Below, piece after piece: positions 1-32,200 of a stretch of 64,000 nt of DNA. This DNA is from Ianthella basta (taxonomy: Eukaryota > Porifera > Demospongiae > Verongiida > Ianthellidae). Location of the stretch: the NCBI GenBank assembly GCA_964019415.1, contig OZ025873.1, positions 7,184,234 to 7,248,233 on the forward strand, read 5' to 3'. A program made the position numbers and the translations under genes. The notes under the pieces were generated by a model. It ran no database searches. It saw only the letters and a list, made by a program, of their open reading frames with translations, and had not been told where the DNA came from. Numbering within the stretch: the stretch's first letter is position 1; every line of letters begins with the position of its first letter.

Positions 1-7237
<7,237 letters not shown>

Positions 7238-7889
7238 CAGCCAACAACCTTTGAGACACTTGCATAGGGCCAGTAGACTACATGTCTTTTAGGGTGTTCA
7301 CTGTACAGGATGTAAGTATGTATTGCTTGTGGATATGCACCATGGCCAGGTATACACATTGTACAGCGCTAGAAAACTCTGGTAATGTGTGTGCATGCCA
7401 GGGCTATAGCTAGCACTAGTCTTGCACGCCAGCCCCTATTATTGCATGCTCACAATCGCATAATTAATTATACATATAGGCGCTGGTGTGGGAGATTAAC
7501 CTAGCACTGCAAAATTATGCATTTTAAGTGTCAGCAATTAAAGTACACAATTGCAAATAAAGAAGGTTACTATTTGTAACAAGTAAACATATATATGTGG
7601 TGCATGAGTGCTACGTAACATGTGCATGCACCTAGCTTCATACATGTGCTCGTGAAGATCATGTAATCATATGCATGCAATCTGTGTAGTTCTCATTGTT
7701 AAATGTATACTGTAACATGCACAAGCAGATGCATGCACTGTCGCAATTGGTCAATTATACTGCCAATTCATATTTAAACACAATGCGTGTGCAAAAAAAC
7801 TACACATTCTCCACAAAAACTTAAAGTTCTGCATGTTTCAAAGTTAACAGTTTCATACGTAGGTACACATACAATTACGTATATGTGTG
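7238..7889. other. convergent intergenic region, both 3' UTRs
   Basis: AT-rich DNA between the SAXO4-like stop (7237) and the stop of the minus-strand CARD-DD-DD gene (7890). An AATAAA at 7556-7561 (+) is a candidate polyadenylation signal for the plus-strand gene. No coding exon was seen. Confidence 0.55.
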
Positions 7890-17641
<9,752 letters not shown>

Positions 17642-18539
17642 CTGAAATGGAAGCAGAGTGAAATGACAATGGCAGGTGAGGTAACATGGACAACAGAGGT
17701 AGGCTGAGGTATGAGGCAGTAGACACATTGGTAACATAATGCTACCTGTAGGCAGCATACTGAAGAATGAGCTGGTTGGGGGGGGGGGGGGGGGGTCAAG
17801 GCTGTCAATTTTTCAACTGTATTGCAATAGCTATTGCAGCAGTTGGAACATACACACGTCCATAGTGTGTCTTAGGCTTGTTGCACTTGATCTGAAAGGG
17901 TGTTGGAACAAGATTAGGTCTCTGGCACTGTAGTTCTCATGGAAGTCACCAGCCAAACTTGATTTAATTTACCACATGTCTCAGGTAGTGGTCACCGTGC
18001 ACATGTGATGCAACCTTGTGCAACCATGAATAGTAGCTAATAGATAGAGTGTCAAGCATGGATTTCTCGTGGAAAGACTATCTGTGGTGCAACCTAGAGG
18101 AATGGGGTTCTTCAAGATCAAGTAGGTTTTTGATGATAATCTAAGATTACACACTGAGGACTCGAAGTACAGACAGGTGGCTTCGTGTGTGGTCTGACTG
18201 GTGCATGCAGTATAAGCAATGGGAGACAGGACAGGCTTGATCAAACTTTTTAATACATTAAACAGAAACCATTTTCACTGATGTCGCAGCTGGAGATAGG
18301 GTTTAGCTACATTTCGGGTCATTATCAACACACAGATCTTATAGCTGCACAATTTTGCGTATCCATCCCTTCATATCCATTCTCACTGACCCATTTATTC
18401 TGCCTTGCGTCTCGTATCGCCCCTTGCAATGGGCAGCATCCACGGGGGAAGTCCCATACTAACGACCTTCGACCCATTAAATGGCGGCGTTGCTGACTAA
18501 TTTAGACACGTTAACGTTGAGTCTTCGGCATAGCCGGGC
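17642..18539. promoter_or_regulatory. divergent intergenic region between the CARD gene and gene A
   Basis: Nine hundred bases between the first visible CARD exon (-) and the gene A start (+). It contains a poly-G run (about 17778-17795) and an ATG at 18481 that is out of frame with the gene A ATG at 18540 and could act as an upstream ORF. The missing first exon of the CARD gene and both promoters are probably here. No clear TATA box was identified. Confidence 0.4.
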
Positions 18540-21500
18540 ATGGACGAACAGCAGTTTGTGGGCTCTGCCTTTATCGCCATCAACAGCTACAGACGTGCTG
18601 CAAGCCAAGGATTAGAAGTTCTGCCTCGAGTTGACGAGGCCATCAGAGACTTTGTAAGTACGTTTTACTCGCTCAGGTTCAAGATAGAAGCTCGTTGGGA
18701 CTGTACCACAGATCAGTTCGGAGACAGGCTCAAGGAGTTCCTCGAGGGGTTCAAGAGAGGTGGACGGACGTCTGGAAAGTATGCCGTGTTTGTCTTCGTC
18801 GGTCACGGAGGAGACGGCGATGTCCTTTACATGGAGGATGGGAAGACTTTTACGACGGAGGAAGTAGTGAAGAGCTTCGCTGCTGAACTCCCTAAGACAG
18901 TACTGAAGATGTTCTTTATCGATGCCTGTCGCAAGGCTGGAGAAGAAAGCGCTGCATCCCCGTATTGCCCCGCCGAAGAAAAGTGCCTTTTAGCACGGTC
19001 AGCACTCCCTTATCAGCACGCATGGACAAGGGACAGTTATGGTGAGCCGCCAGCGCCGAGATGTGCTAGTGAGCTCTCTAGTCGTGCTCGTGTGTGCATA
19101 CGTATGCTCCAACACACACCATAGATGCTCCACACCAACCATTGATCTGAAATGGGTTGGTCTTTGGGTAGCCATAATTATTACACAGTATTGCTTTATC
19201 ATCAAATGCTGACCCTGTGTGCCCATCTTGCCACTCGTAGGAGTGTGGTCAAAGACTCTTAGTAAACAGCTGCTCTCCAGTGCTACTGTCCAGTCTGCAT
19301 TGACGGCAGTGTGCAACACTTTGAAGCAGAAGTTTGACCTTCCTGAACATTACCATTCACAATACACTAGTTATGGATTTCCGGAGGTGGCATGGATAGC
19401 CGATGTGGAGTATGAGGGGGGATTCCGAGGACAACCCGCTCTGGAAGACCTCAGAGAATTGACTGCATTCAGAATTGAACTGGAGCGATATAGAGAAGGT
19501 AGTGAGGGGCACGGTTCTGCGCTAATGCGAAAGAGATCTGCTTTAATGAACCAATACTGCACCTACCCAATTCAGTGCATGCTGTGTTTGTTCTTCCTGC
19601 ACACATTGACAATCACTTGTAGCTAAGGCCCAACAAGAGAGACAATGTCAAAGACAAATGCAGACAAGTGTACTTCGTCTTCCCTCAGATTCCAAAGGTA
19701 CAGTGCGTGAAGTTAATCATTAAACTGTTACACTAGTGAGAGTAGCGTTATTTCTGGATCATTGTTAATGTGTGGGTGTTGCCCTGTGTATGTAGATGTT
19801 TTGCAGCACAAGCCATCGTTGGAAGAGTTAGTTCAACTAGTCATCACTTCAGTGGCCTATAGATGGGAGGACGTTGCCATGTTCATGGACGTGAGCCCTT
19901 CGGTCACAGACAACATCAAAGCCTGTGATAGGAACACCAGCGAAGACCACTGTAAGGAGATGTTGAAGCAGTGGCTGAGGACAACTCCCGACAATGATAT
20001 GATGGGGAGAATGCCTCGCACCTGGAAGTCTATCTTTCACGCCATTAGCAACAGCAGTGGTTCTGAGGTCGCCAAAGATCTAGAAGGGAAGCTGTTCCCT
20101 GATATAACTCCAGAATGTGAGGCTGTATATCCGTTGTCATGGTAGCATACTATATGAAGTATGAAATGCCCAGCGTTACTCACAAGTCTGCATGTCCCCC
20201 CTGTTCCCCCATCCTATCCAGCCACCTTTCCCCCACCTGACCCCCTTACCTGTCTCCTTTACATGCCAACCAGTCCCCCCCACCTGTCCCCCCCACCTGT
20301 CCCCATCACCTGTCCCCCCCACCTGTCCCCCCCACCTGTCTCCCTCACCTGTCCCCCCACCTGTCCCCCCACCTGTCCTCCCCACCTGTCCCCAACCTGT
20401 CCCCCTACCTGTCCCCCCCCACCTGTCCCCCCACCTGTTTCCCTCACCTGTCCCCCCCACCTGTCCCCCCACCTGTTTCCCTCACCTGTCGCCCTCACCT
20501 GTCCCCCTCACCTGTCTCCCTCACCTGTCCCCCACCTGTCCCCCCACCTGTCCCCCCACCTGTCCCCCCACCTGTCCCCCTCACCTGTCCCCCTCACCTG
20601 TCCCCCCACCTGTCCCCCCACCTGTCCCCCACCTGTCCCCCTCACCTGTCCCCCTCACCTGTCCCCCTCACCTGTCCCCCCACCTGTCCCCCCCACCTGT
20701 CCCCCTCACCTGTTCCCCTCACCTGTCCCCCCCCACCTGTCCCCCCACCTGTCCCGCACCTGTCCCCCCCACCTGTCCCCCCACCTGTTCCCCGCACCTG
20801 TCCCCCCCCACCTGTCCCCCTACCTGTCCCCCCCAACTGTCCCCGCACCTGTCCCCCCCACCTGTCCCCCCTGTCCCCCCCACCTGTCCCCCCACCTGTC
20901 CCCCTCACCTGTCCCCCCGCACCTGTCCCCCCCACCTGTCCCCCTCACCTGTCCCCGCACCTGTCCCCCCCCCCACCTGTCCCCCTACCTGTCCCCCCCA
21001 CCTGTCCCCGCACCTGTCCCCCCCACCTGTCCCCCTACCTGCCCCCCCCCCACCTGTCCCCCCCACCTGTCCCCCTCACCTGCCCTCCCCACCTGTCTCC
21101 CCCAACTGTCCCCCCCACCTGTCCTACCCACCTGTCCCGCTCACCTTTCCCCCCACCTGTCTCCCTCACCTGTCCCCCCTGCCTGTCCCCCCCACCTGTC
21201 CCCCTCACCTGCCCTCCCCACCTGTCTCCCCTGCCTGTCCCCCCCACCTGTCCCTCCACCTGTCCCTCCACCTGTCCCCCACCTGTCCCCCCACCTGTCC
21301 CCCCCACCTGTCCCCCCACCTGTCCCTCCACCTGTCCCCCTCACCTGTCCCCCCACCTGTCCCCACATCTGTCTGCTCTGTTACGCCTGTCCCCTTCATG
21401 TGTTCACCCTGTACCATAATCCTCAGTGAAGTTCACTCAGGGGTGCCCCTGTCCCCCCACTTGTCACCCCACCTGTTACACCACGTTTCCACCCACCTGT

Positions 21501-22802
21501 CCCCCTTCTGTCCCCTCAGGGGATGCCTAAATCCCTGGCGGATACCCCTTTCCCCTCATCTGTCTTCCCCATTTGTCACACTCACCTGTCCCCCTGTTCA
21601 CTGTCTGCCCATCTGTCCCCTCCCACCTGTCCCCCTTAGGGGATGCCTAAATCCCTGGGGGAGTGCACCTGTCCCCACACCTGTCCTCCAGTTCCCCACC
21701 TGTCCCCTCCTGTCCCCTTACCTGCCCCTCCCTGTCCCCCATCCGTTCCACCCATCCCATCGCTTATTCCCCTCAGCTGACCTCCCTGTCCTTCTCCTGT
21801 CCCCCCACCTGCCCCATTCTAGTCATATGGCATAGGCTTGCATGCATTACATTCTGTGTCATGAGGCTCTCCATGCATCCTCCCTACTGTGCTGTGCAAA
21901 GGAAGCTGACATCCTCTCCCACACTCCACCATCCACTAGCCAGTACTCACATGACTAGCAGTCTAGCTCACCCCTCTTTAAACTATTTTCTGGGGAGAAG
22001 ACTAAGCATAGCTTAATCATTATATTCATGGTAACCCGACAAATGAGTAACTTTACCACTAGTTTCATTTACCCAATTGGTGCCAGTATGGCATTGCTTT
22101 ACAGTTGTTGGATTGAGTTGGATGGCTTGTAGGAGTTGTGAAGAATTTTACATACGTATGGGGTACTCTATGGTATTGAGTGTGGACATGCCTTCCTGCA
22201 TTGCTTGCTGTAGCTGTGTGCCTTTAGCACAGTCTCAGTGTGGCACAAATGGGTGAAGTGGACCCCTGGAATATGCACAGAGAACAGTAGTAGTACTTCG
22301 TCTACCATATTGTAATGGGGACGTGTTGGAGTGTGTCTCCCGTGTGGAGCCAACTTGTACACAGCATCAAGCATGTATGCCACAGTATTTATCACATCAC
22401 GTTTTGTAAGCTGCTTTATTCCAGATTTGTTTTAGAATTATGTATACAAGTGTAAGCAGTTGCATTGTTTTCCTACTTCATACAGATCTTGAGAGGACGC
22501 CTAATCTTAAGCTACTTCGGAGTCATATCATTCCTCGGGTAACTGCTCAATGGCAAAAGTTTGGTCTCTTTCTCGGCATTGACCAGGCTAAGCTAGACAC
22601 TCTTGTTAAGCCAAGCAACCACAACGGTGTCACGGTGTGGTGTGAAGAGATGTTTAAGTTGTGGCTTAAGGGTGAAAGTGATACAGGAGATGAACCTCGC
22701 ACTTGGGAATCTGTGTTAGGGGCTGTTACAGATGCAATAGGTGGAGGGGTTGCCAAGGAGATTGAGAGGAAGCTGAGGGACCCAGATGTGGACATCAATT
22801 AA
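18540..22802 (+). CDS. gene A: caspase-like protein with two death domains (type 1)
   Basis: Five exons in uniform phase 1: 18540-19041, 19241-19498, 19623-19697, 19796-20116 and 22486-22802, giving 490 residues. Exon 1 encodes a caspase-like fold with the His of FVGHGGDGD (residue 89) and the Cys of FFIDACRK (residue 130). These match the caspase HG and QACRG catalytic positions, though the usual Gly after ACR is Lys. Exon 2 is probably the small-subunit (p10-like) part. Exon 3 is a Gln-rich 25-residue linker. Exons 4 and 5 are two death domains with W, E..ML..WL and PRTW signatures. A cysteine peptidase recruited by death-domain contacts is the natural reading, but activity and substrate are unknown. 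No CARD/DED prodomain precedes the caspase-like part; the death domains are C-terminal, unlike vertebrate initiator caspases. The start was chosen because MDEQQFVGSAF aligns with MSDFQFVGSAF in B. Confidence 0.85.
20195..21830. repeat. CCCCACCTGT-type minisatellite in gene A intron 4
   Basis: Tandem 11-14 bp units of the form CACCTGTCCCCC(T/C), about 1.6 kb, becoming irregular after about 21365. Each unit carries an E-box-like CACCTG. The minus strand is G-rich (runs of 4-7 G separated by ACAGGT), a pattern able to form G-quadruplexes. The long proline-rich open frames in it are a by-product of the repeat. Confidence 0.95.
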
Positions 22803-23291
22803 CATAATGGTGAGTAGCTGTTTTAAAGCTATGGAATGTTTCAGGTCCTCTCTTCTTGTTTTTCAACAGTCAGTCACAATCTGCACACACATTGATGGAC
22901 TTGTGAAACTGCACACTATCACTGTTGTACATGTTAGGCCTACGTAGTCACAGTATTGTGTTGATAGCTAGCTTTGATCAGTCTTGTGGTAGTCTCATGT
23001 AACCAGACTTCCATTTTGTTTGAAGGCGGAGTCTTAAAAATGGCGGCCTGGTTATGCAAAAGATGTATGGCATGTGACAGGTTTTGTGTGAAGACACACT
23101 TGAGCTGACACCAAGTGACTAATGGTTCTGTTCCTCTCCAGAGATGTTCTTGTTCTGTGTGAGGTTGTCATCCAAGTTCCACTGTTCTGTTGTGCAACCT
23201 ATCAACACTTGTTTTTTATGGTAGTTTCAATAATTGTTTGTTTTTGTACCCATACATGCAAATCCAACTGGAAGTGGTGCACACACGCACT

Positions 23292-23385
<94 letters not shown>

Positions 23386-23676
23386 CATACAAGTAAAATG
23401 TGTTTTTCCCAATTCCTGTATAAATCCCATAACCATCCAACCATTTTAATTAAGATGGTCTATGTACCATGGTGACACAAATGAAAGACAACGTTCGGAG
23501 CTACACTTGGTAAGGAAAGAAGGGAGGAAGGGAAAAATGGCAGTGAACCGGACCAGCACCGGTACATACATGACCACTTATACATAATATTTCAAACAGA
23601 TGAACACGTTTTATAATTAGTAGGCTAGCACTGCACCAATGCAATGTACATAGCTAACATGTCCATACTAGCTATA
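22803..23676. other. gene A 3' flank, duplicated after gene C
   Basis: This flank is nearly identical to 33936-34680 downstream of gene C. It includes a ~50-bp imperfect inverted repeat (about 23000-23058, with CCATTTTG and AAAATGG arms) that is also present near 34134-34192. A (CA)n array at 23281-23384 is long here but reduced to about 35 bp in the C copy. Confidence 0.75.
23281..23384. repeat. (CA)n microsatellite
   Basis: An AC array of about 100 bp. The matching position after gene C (about 34431-34457) has only a short interrupted array. Confidence 0.95.
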
Positions 23677-25728
23677 TATAATTATATATAATATTATATA
23701 CCCCGTTGCCATGGCAACCGCGCGAAAATATATCGCGTAAACAAGCCAGCCGGGATATAACAGGAGCTAAGAAGCATATATATATGCACAGGGGCGCTTA
23801 AATCCTGTTATATCCCAGCCCAAATATGGAAGGCGTGAAAGATAAGGATTGTTATTGATAACAACGAAGGTGTCAAATCACACCAAAGCACACACACAAA
23901 TGCAGCAACTTGCAGTCAGCTTCAAATTTACGTTGCTTCGGGAGAGTCCGCAAAGCATTGAAAAGCCTCATATATCACTCCACCACGCTGCAACCAATGC
24001 ACACAAGCTAACAACGTAAAGCGCTTCGTAACCGAGCTAGATAAACCATGTACGCGACCCGCACAGTGTACAAACGAGAAACAGCAAGCTAGTGCGCAAA
24101 CTCGTACGCAAGGGCATTCAAAATTACTGCAGCAGTGGGAACGCACTGTTTCACGGAGAATAGAAAGTCGAGCAGTGAGCGCAAAGAACCCTCAAAGGCC
24201 GAGAACGTCGCAGATGCCTCAATCGCTTCACTGGCTTCTTAGAGTGTTGCTCCAGTGGCTTAACAAAAGGCAAAAACTTCACAGCACTTGCGAATTCAAC
24301 AAAACGTGACAGCCGCTCTTCAGAGCTGCCATCCTGGAAGAAGCCCGCCTTTCGAATAAGAGCCTAGACGCGCTAGGCGGGGTATATATCACTTATACCA
24401 CGGCGCTCCGGTGTATATGGATTTTAGACGCACTCGCCCTCGGGCATCTAGTCTCGTCCCCAGCCTAGTCTCGTTCCCAGCCCACTTCCGCCCGCCATTT
24501 TGCAATGGCCCGAAAGGTGGTCTGGCACTAGTCTCGTCCCCAGCCCACTTCCGGCCGCCATTTTGCAATGGCCCGAAAAGGTGGTCTGGCGACTATGGCC
24601 GACTTTCTTGGGCCCGGAAGTCCATTCCCAGCAGGAATGTGTGCTGGCCAATCAGATTACACAACAGCTCATTAGCGGCATGTTATGCATAACATTCACA
24701 CCTCTGGCGTTCACACCTACCTAGCAGCATAGATCTATGCTGCGATGGCAGCTTCGATGGGAGAAGTGAGCTTCCCAGGATTGGGCGCAAGGCTACCTTC
24801 GGCCGCAGTGAACAGTGCTATTCTGGAAGCATATGTAATACCCGGCTACGAGAAGCCCACAGATCAGGAAGAGGCGATTCTGGACTTCTTAAAGGGACGC
24901 GACGTCTTCGTTTACCACCCTCTTCGCCACTCTTCCCTCCGCCTTGCTGCCTTTCTCCAGCTTGGAAAAGCACGTTCGACACACGTACTGGTTACTACTT
25001 TCAGTTTCTGCAATTCGAAGCCCGATCGTACACTTGGCAAAGGCGAGAACCTAAGGACTACTCTCTATTCGCCTGCAAAAAGAAGGATTTGCCACGCTGC
25101 AGGGACACACAGCACAGCGTGGCACTTCCATCTTGCCCGTACAAATTTTACACCTCGCTGTTCCCACCAGTGTTACGTAATCAGAACTTGGATTATGTAA
25201 TCAGAACTGGCTTCCAGGCCCAAGAAAGTCGACCATAGTCGCCAGACCACCTTTTCGGGCCATTGCAAAATGGCGGCCGGAAGTGGGCTGGGGACGAGAC
25301 TAGTCTGGCACATTTGCTCGATATTTTGATACCGCCCTTTGGGCGCTTGCCAAAATCTTGCCAAGCGCCTCCATGTCTTGCGATACGCAATTTAGCAGCT
25401 TCATTCGCTCACCTACGTGAGTCATATTTAGGTATTCTATCAAATGAGATCAAACTGTACCCAATTTTACCGCTTTCACAATTTTGAACGGTGGCCTGGT
25501 ACAGTTTCTCAATGTCCGTTACCGCCCCTTGAGGCGATTCTAGCAAGCGCCCCAGTCATTGTGCTTCTTGCATGCATGTGACGCAACATACCGAAAGTTT
25601 TTAATTAATCAGAATATCGAGCAAATGTGCCAGACCACCTTTTGGGGGGCTGGGAACGAGACTATCGGGCATCGTGCGCCTAAAATCCATATACACCTCA
25701 GCGCCGTGGTATAACTAATACATAACTA
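23677..25728. mobile_element. 2-kb composite transposable insert between genes A and B
   Basis: The paralogous interval after gene C reads straight through (ACTAGCTATAGCCCGTGCAC near 35314), while here about 2.05 kb interrupts the same sequence. Within it are a perfect palindrome GTTGCCATGGCAAC (23705-23718), an inverted repeat around GGGATATAACAG / CTGTTATATCCC (about 23753-23817), a nested element with ~38-bp terminal inverted repeats (24393-24432 and 25686-25713), and an inner inverted repeat (about 24540-24622 against 25207-25290). Related sequence recurs at 47790-49247. No intact transposase is present, so it is non-autonomous. Confidence 0.8.
24745..25200 (+). pseudogene. degenerate coding fragment, weakly RecQ-helicase-like
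   Basis: An open stretch starting MAASMGEVSFPG and containing DQEEAILDFLKGRDVFV. The latter resembles the segment just before the Walker A motif in RecQ-like helicases (Q..AI..F..GRDVFV). The expected P-T-G-x-G-K-S does not follow, so the frame is probably broken there. Another frame downstream (around 25010-25160) also looks protein-like. It sits between the arms of an inverted repeat, as cargo of the non-autonomous insert. The helicase link is a weak resemblance only. Confidence 0.3.
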
Positions 25729-25857
25729 TAGCCCGTGCACACGGGTAGCTATATATATATACCATTCACCAAGCACGTGATTCTCATCCTACAGGTAATA
25801 TAATTCTTTCCCCACTGACAGACCACGCCCATGCATGCAGGTCGCACACTGGACACC
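25729..25857 (+). promoter_or_regulatory. conserved 5' flank of type 2 genes (gene B copy)
   Basis: This sequence is almost identical to 35318-35455 ahead of gene D. It holds the palindromic stretch CCCGTGCACACGGG, an ATTCACCAAGCACGTGATTC segment with a CACGTG E-box, and an in-frame upstream ATG at 25831 that would add nine residues. Its conservation in two copies makes it the likely core promoter and 5' UTR. Confidence 0.45.
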
Positions 25858-28584
<2,727 letters not shown>

Positions 28585-29266
28585 CATGCAGGTTAGAAAT
28601 TGAACGAATTCTCTGTGTATTTCAATTGACATATGTACGCATGCTTCTGGTATTTCAGACCCTCCCCACCCAAGTGGTGCATGCAGGATACGTAGGCCTT
28701 GTGGTGTAAGGAGGGTCCAGCATGCTAGGATGTTGTGGTATTGAGTGTGTACTGCCCCTTTCTCTGCTCTCTATGTGTATACCATAGCACATGTCATGAG
28801 CATGCAGTACATAATGGAATGCTTTAAGTTGTCTAATGTCTAATTGTTTCCATACTACCTTTTTTCTGTAGGTACTAAACCTACCACTGAACACTAAGTC
28901 CAAGTGCTCGGCTACACAAATGTGTGTACATATGTAGCTCCTAACTGCTTGTTATTTATTATGTTTACATTTCTGATTGGATTAGTTTGTGCTCTGTGCA
29001 CATGCATACTGCTGGAATAACTTGCATACATGCACACACACACATGTACACCACTTCCTCCTCCTCAAGTAGCCTTAGCTAGCTACTCGGGTATTGCAAA
29101 TATGCGCTGCAAGGCAAAGCCATGATGTAAACTGGCTGACAAGTTATGTATACTTTCTGTTGAATCAGTTTGTGGTCTATTATAGTGCAAGTAAGGTTAA
29201 GTAAATGTACATTTACCATAGACAGGTCACTGTATTAATGGACTGGCCCACACACACCTAACCACA
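28585..29266 (+). promoter_or_regulatory. intergenic B-C, 5' flank of gene C, duplicated before gene G
   Basis: Nearly identical to 60123-60836. It holds no coding exon. A partly diverged copy also follows gene D (40183-41475), which marks it as part of the tandem duplication unit. The promoter of the short-exon type 1 genes is expected here. Confidence 0.55.
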
Positions 29267-32200
29267 ATGAAGTTTAATAGCGCTAGCTACCCAGGAGAAT
29301 CGAATTCGAAGTCAACATGGATGGTGCCGACGGTGAGTGTAGCTAGTGCACTTGTTATCTACTCGACCCGGTATCTTGCACCGATATTTCGGACTCCAAA
29401 ATGTATACTAGCTAACTAAATGTAAGAACTATCCTAGTTAGCTGCAACTCTGTGTGAAACCTCGGAACGACATCTACCAAGAGAGGTGGACGGACTTCTG
29501 GAAAGTATGCCGTGTTTGTATTCGTCGGTCACGGCGGAGACGGAGATGTCCTTCACATGGAGGATGGGAAGACTGTTACGACGGAGGAAGTAGTGAAGAG
29601 CTTCGCTGCTGACCTCCCTAAGACAGTACTGAAGATGTTCTTTATCGATGCCTGTCGCAAGGCTGAAGAGGAAAGCGCTGCATCCCCGTATTGCCCCGCC
29701 GAAGAAAAGTGCCTTGTTGCACGGTCAGCACTCCCTTATCAGCACGCATGGACAAGGGACAGTTATGGTGAGCCGCCAGCGACAAGATGTGCTAGTGAGC
29801 CCTCTTAGTCGTGTTTGTGTGTGTGCATACATATGCTCCAACACACACCATAGATACCCCACACAAACCATTGATCTGAAATGGGTTGGTCTTTGGGTAG
29901 CCATATTACACAGTATTGGTTTATCATCAAATGCTGACCCTGCGTGCCCATCTTCCCACTCATAGGACTGTGGGCAAAGACTCTTAGTAAACAGCTGCTC
30001 TCCAGTGCTACTGTCCAGTCTGCATTGACGGCAGTGTGCAACACTTTGAAGCAGAAGTTTGACCTTCCTGAACATTACCATTCACAGTACACTAGTTATG
30101 GGTTTCCGGAGGTGGCATGGATAGCCGATGTGGAGTATGAGGGGGGATTCCGAGGACAGCCCGCTCTGGAAGACCTCAGAGAATTGACTGCATTCAGAAT
30201 TGAACTGGAGCGATATAGAGAAGGTAGTGAGGGGCACAAAGTGATAGCATGTGCATTGAATTTCTAATGTATTTGTGCTTGTGAGCAGCAAAATGTCTAA
30301 TATTGTAAGTATCACTACACATTAATACAGAATTTCTACCCCATAGTGTATACCGTCATGTATGTACGTACCTTGATGTTTTCACACAACTGAACAGTAT
30401 CATATTTGCTTCAGTGGTTGTGCGCTAATACGAAAGAGATCTGCTTTAAAGGATCAGTACAGTACCTAACCAATTCAGTGCATGCTGTGTTTGTTCTTCC
30501 TGCACACATTGGCAATCATAGCTAAGGCCCAACAAGAGAGACATGGTCAGAGACAAATGCAGACAAGTGTACTTCGTCTTCCCTCAGATTCCAAAGGTAC
30601 AGTGCATGAAGTTAAGAGAGAGTAGTGTTATTTCTGAATCGTTATTAACCTGTCGGTGTTGCCCTGTGTATGTAGATGTTTTGCAGCACAAGCCATCGTT
30701 GGAAGAGTTAGTTCAACTAGTCATCACTTCAGTGGCCTATAGATGGGAGGACGTTGCCATGTTCATGGACGTGAGCCCTTCGGTCACAGACAACATCAAA
30801 GCCTGTGATAGGAACACCAGTGAAGACCACTGCAAGGAGATGTTGAAGCAGTGGCTGAGGACAACTCCCGACAATGATATGATGGGAAGAATGCCTCGCA
30901 CCTGGAAGTCTATCTTTCACGCCGTTAGCAACAGCAGTGGCTCTGAGGTTGCCAAAGATCTGGAAGGGAAGCTGTTCCCTGATATAACTCCAGAATGTGA
31001 GGCTGTATATCCGTTGTCATGGTAGCATACTATATGAAGTATGAAATGGCCAGCGTTACCCACAAGTCTGCATGTCCCCCTGTTCCCCCATCCTATCCAG
31101 CCACCTATCCCCCCACCTGACCCCCTTACCTGTCCCCCCCCACCTGTCCCCCCCACCTGTCCCCTTCACCTGTCCCCCCCACCTGTCCCCCCACCTGTCC
31201 CCCTCACCTGTCCCCCCCACCTGTCCCCCCTCCTGTCCCCCTCACCTGTCCCCCTCACCTGTCCCCCTCACCTGTTCCCCCACCTTTCCCCCCATCTGTG
31301 CCCCCTCCTGTCCCCCCGCAAGTCCCCCCCACCTGTCCCCCCACCTGTCCCCCTCACCTGTCCCCCCTACCTGTCCCCCCTCCTGTCCCCCCGCAAGTCC
31401 CCCCCACCTGTCCCCCCCACCTGTCCCCCCCACCTGTCCCCCTCACCTGTCCCCCCTACCTGTCCCCCCACCTGTCCCCCCACCTGTTCCCCCCACCTGT
31501 CCCCCCACCTGTCCCCCTACCTGTCCCCCCACCTGTCCTCCCCACCTGTCCCCCTCACCTGTCCCCCCTACCTGTCCCCCCACCTGTCCCCCCACCTGTT
31601 CCCCCACCTGTCCCCCCACCTGTCCCCCCACCTGTCCCCCCACCTGTCCCCCCACCTGTCCCCCTCACCTGTCCCCCTCACCTGTCCCCCCTCCTGTCCC
31701 CCCACCTGTCCCCCCCACCTGTCCCCCCTCCTGTCCCCCTCACCTGTCCCCCTCACCTGTCCCCCACCTGTCCCCCCACCTGCCCCCCCCCCCCCCCCCC
31801 CACCTGTCCCCCAACCTGTCCCCCCCACCTGTTCCCCCAACTTTCCCCCCATCTGTGCCCCCTCCTGTCCCCCCGCAAGTCCCCCCCACCTGTCCCCCCT
31901 ACCTGTTCCCCCTCCTGTCCCCCCGCAAGTCCCCCCCACCTGTCCCCCACCACCTGTCCCCCCCACCTGTCCCCCTCACCTGTCCCCCCTACCTGTCCCC
32001 CCTCCTGTCCCCCGCAAGTTTCCCCCACCTGTCCCCTACCACCTGTCCCCCCCACCTGTCCTCCCACCTGTCCCCCCACCTGTCCCCCCACCTGTCCCCC
32101 CACCTGTCCCCCTCACCTGTCCCCCCTACCTGTCCCCCCCACCTGTTCCCCCCACCTGTCCCCCCATCTGTCCCCCCACCTGACCCCCCACCTGTCCCCC

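Noticed and set aside
20161-21835. Proline-rich open frames in the gene A intron
   Set aside because: Same minisatellite explanation as for gene C. The DD1 exon has a usable donor at 20117 and DD2 an acceptor at 22485 in matching phase.
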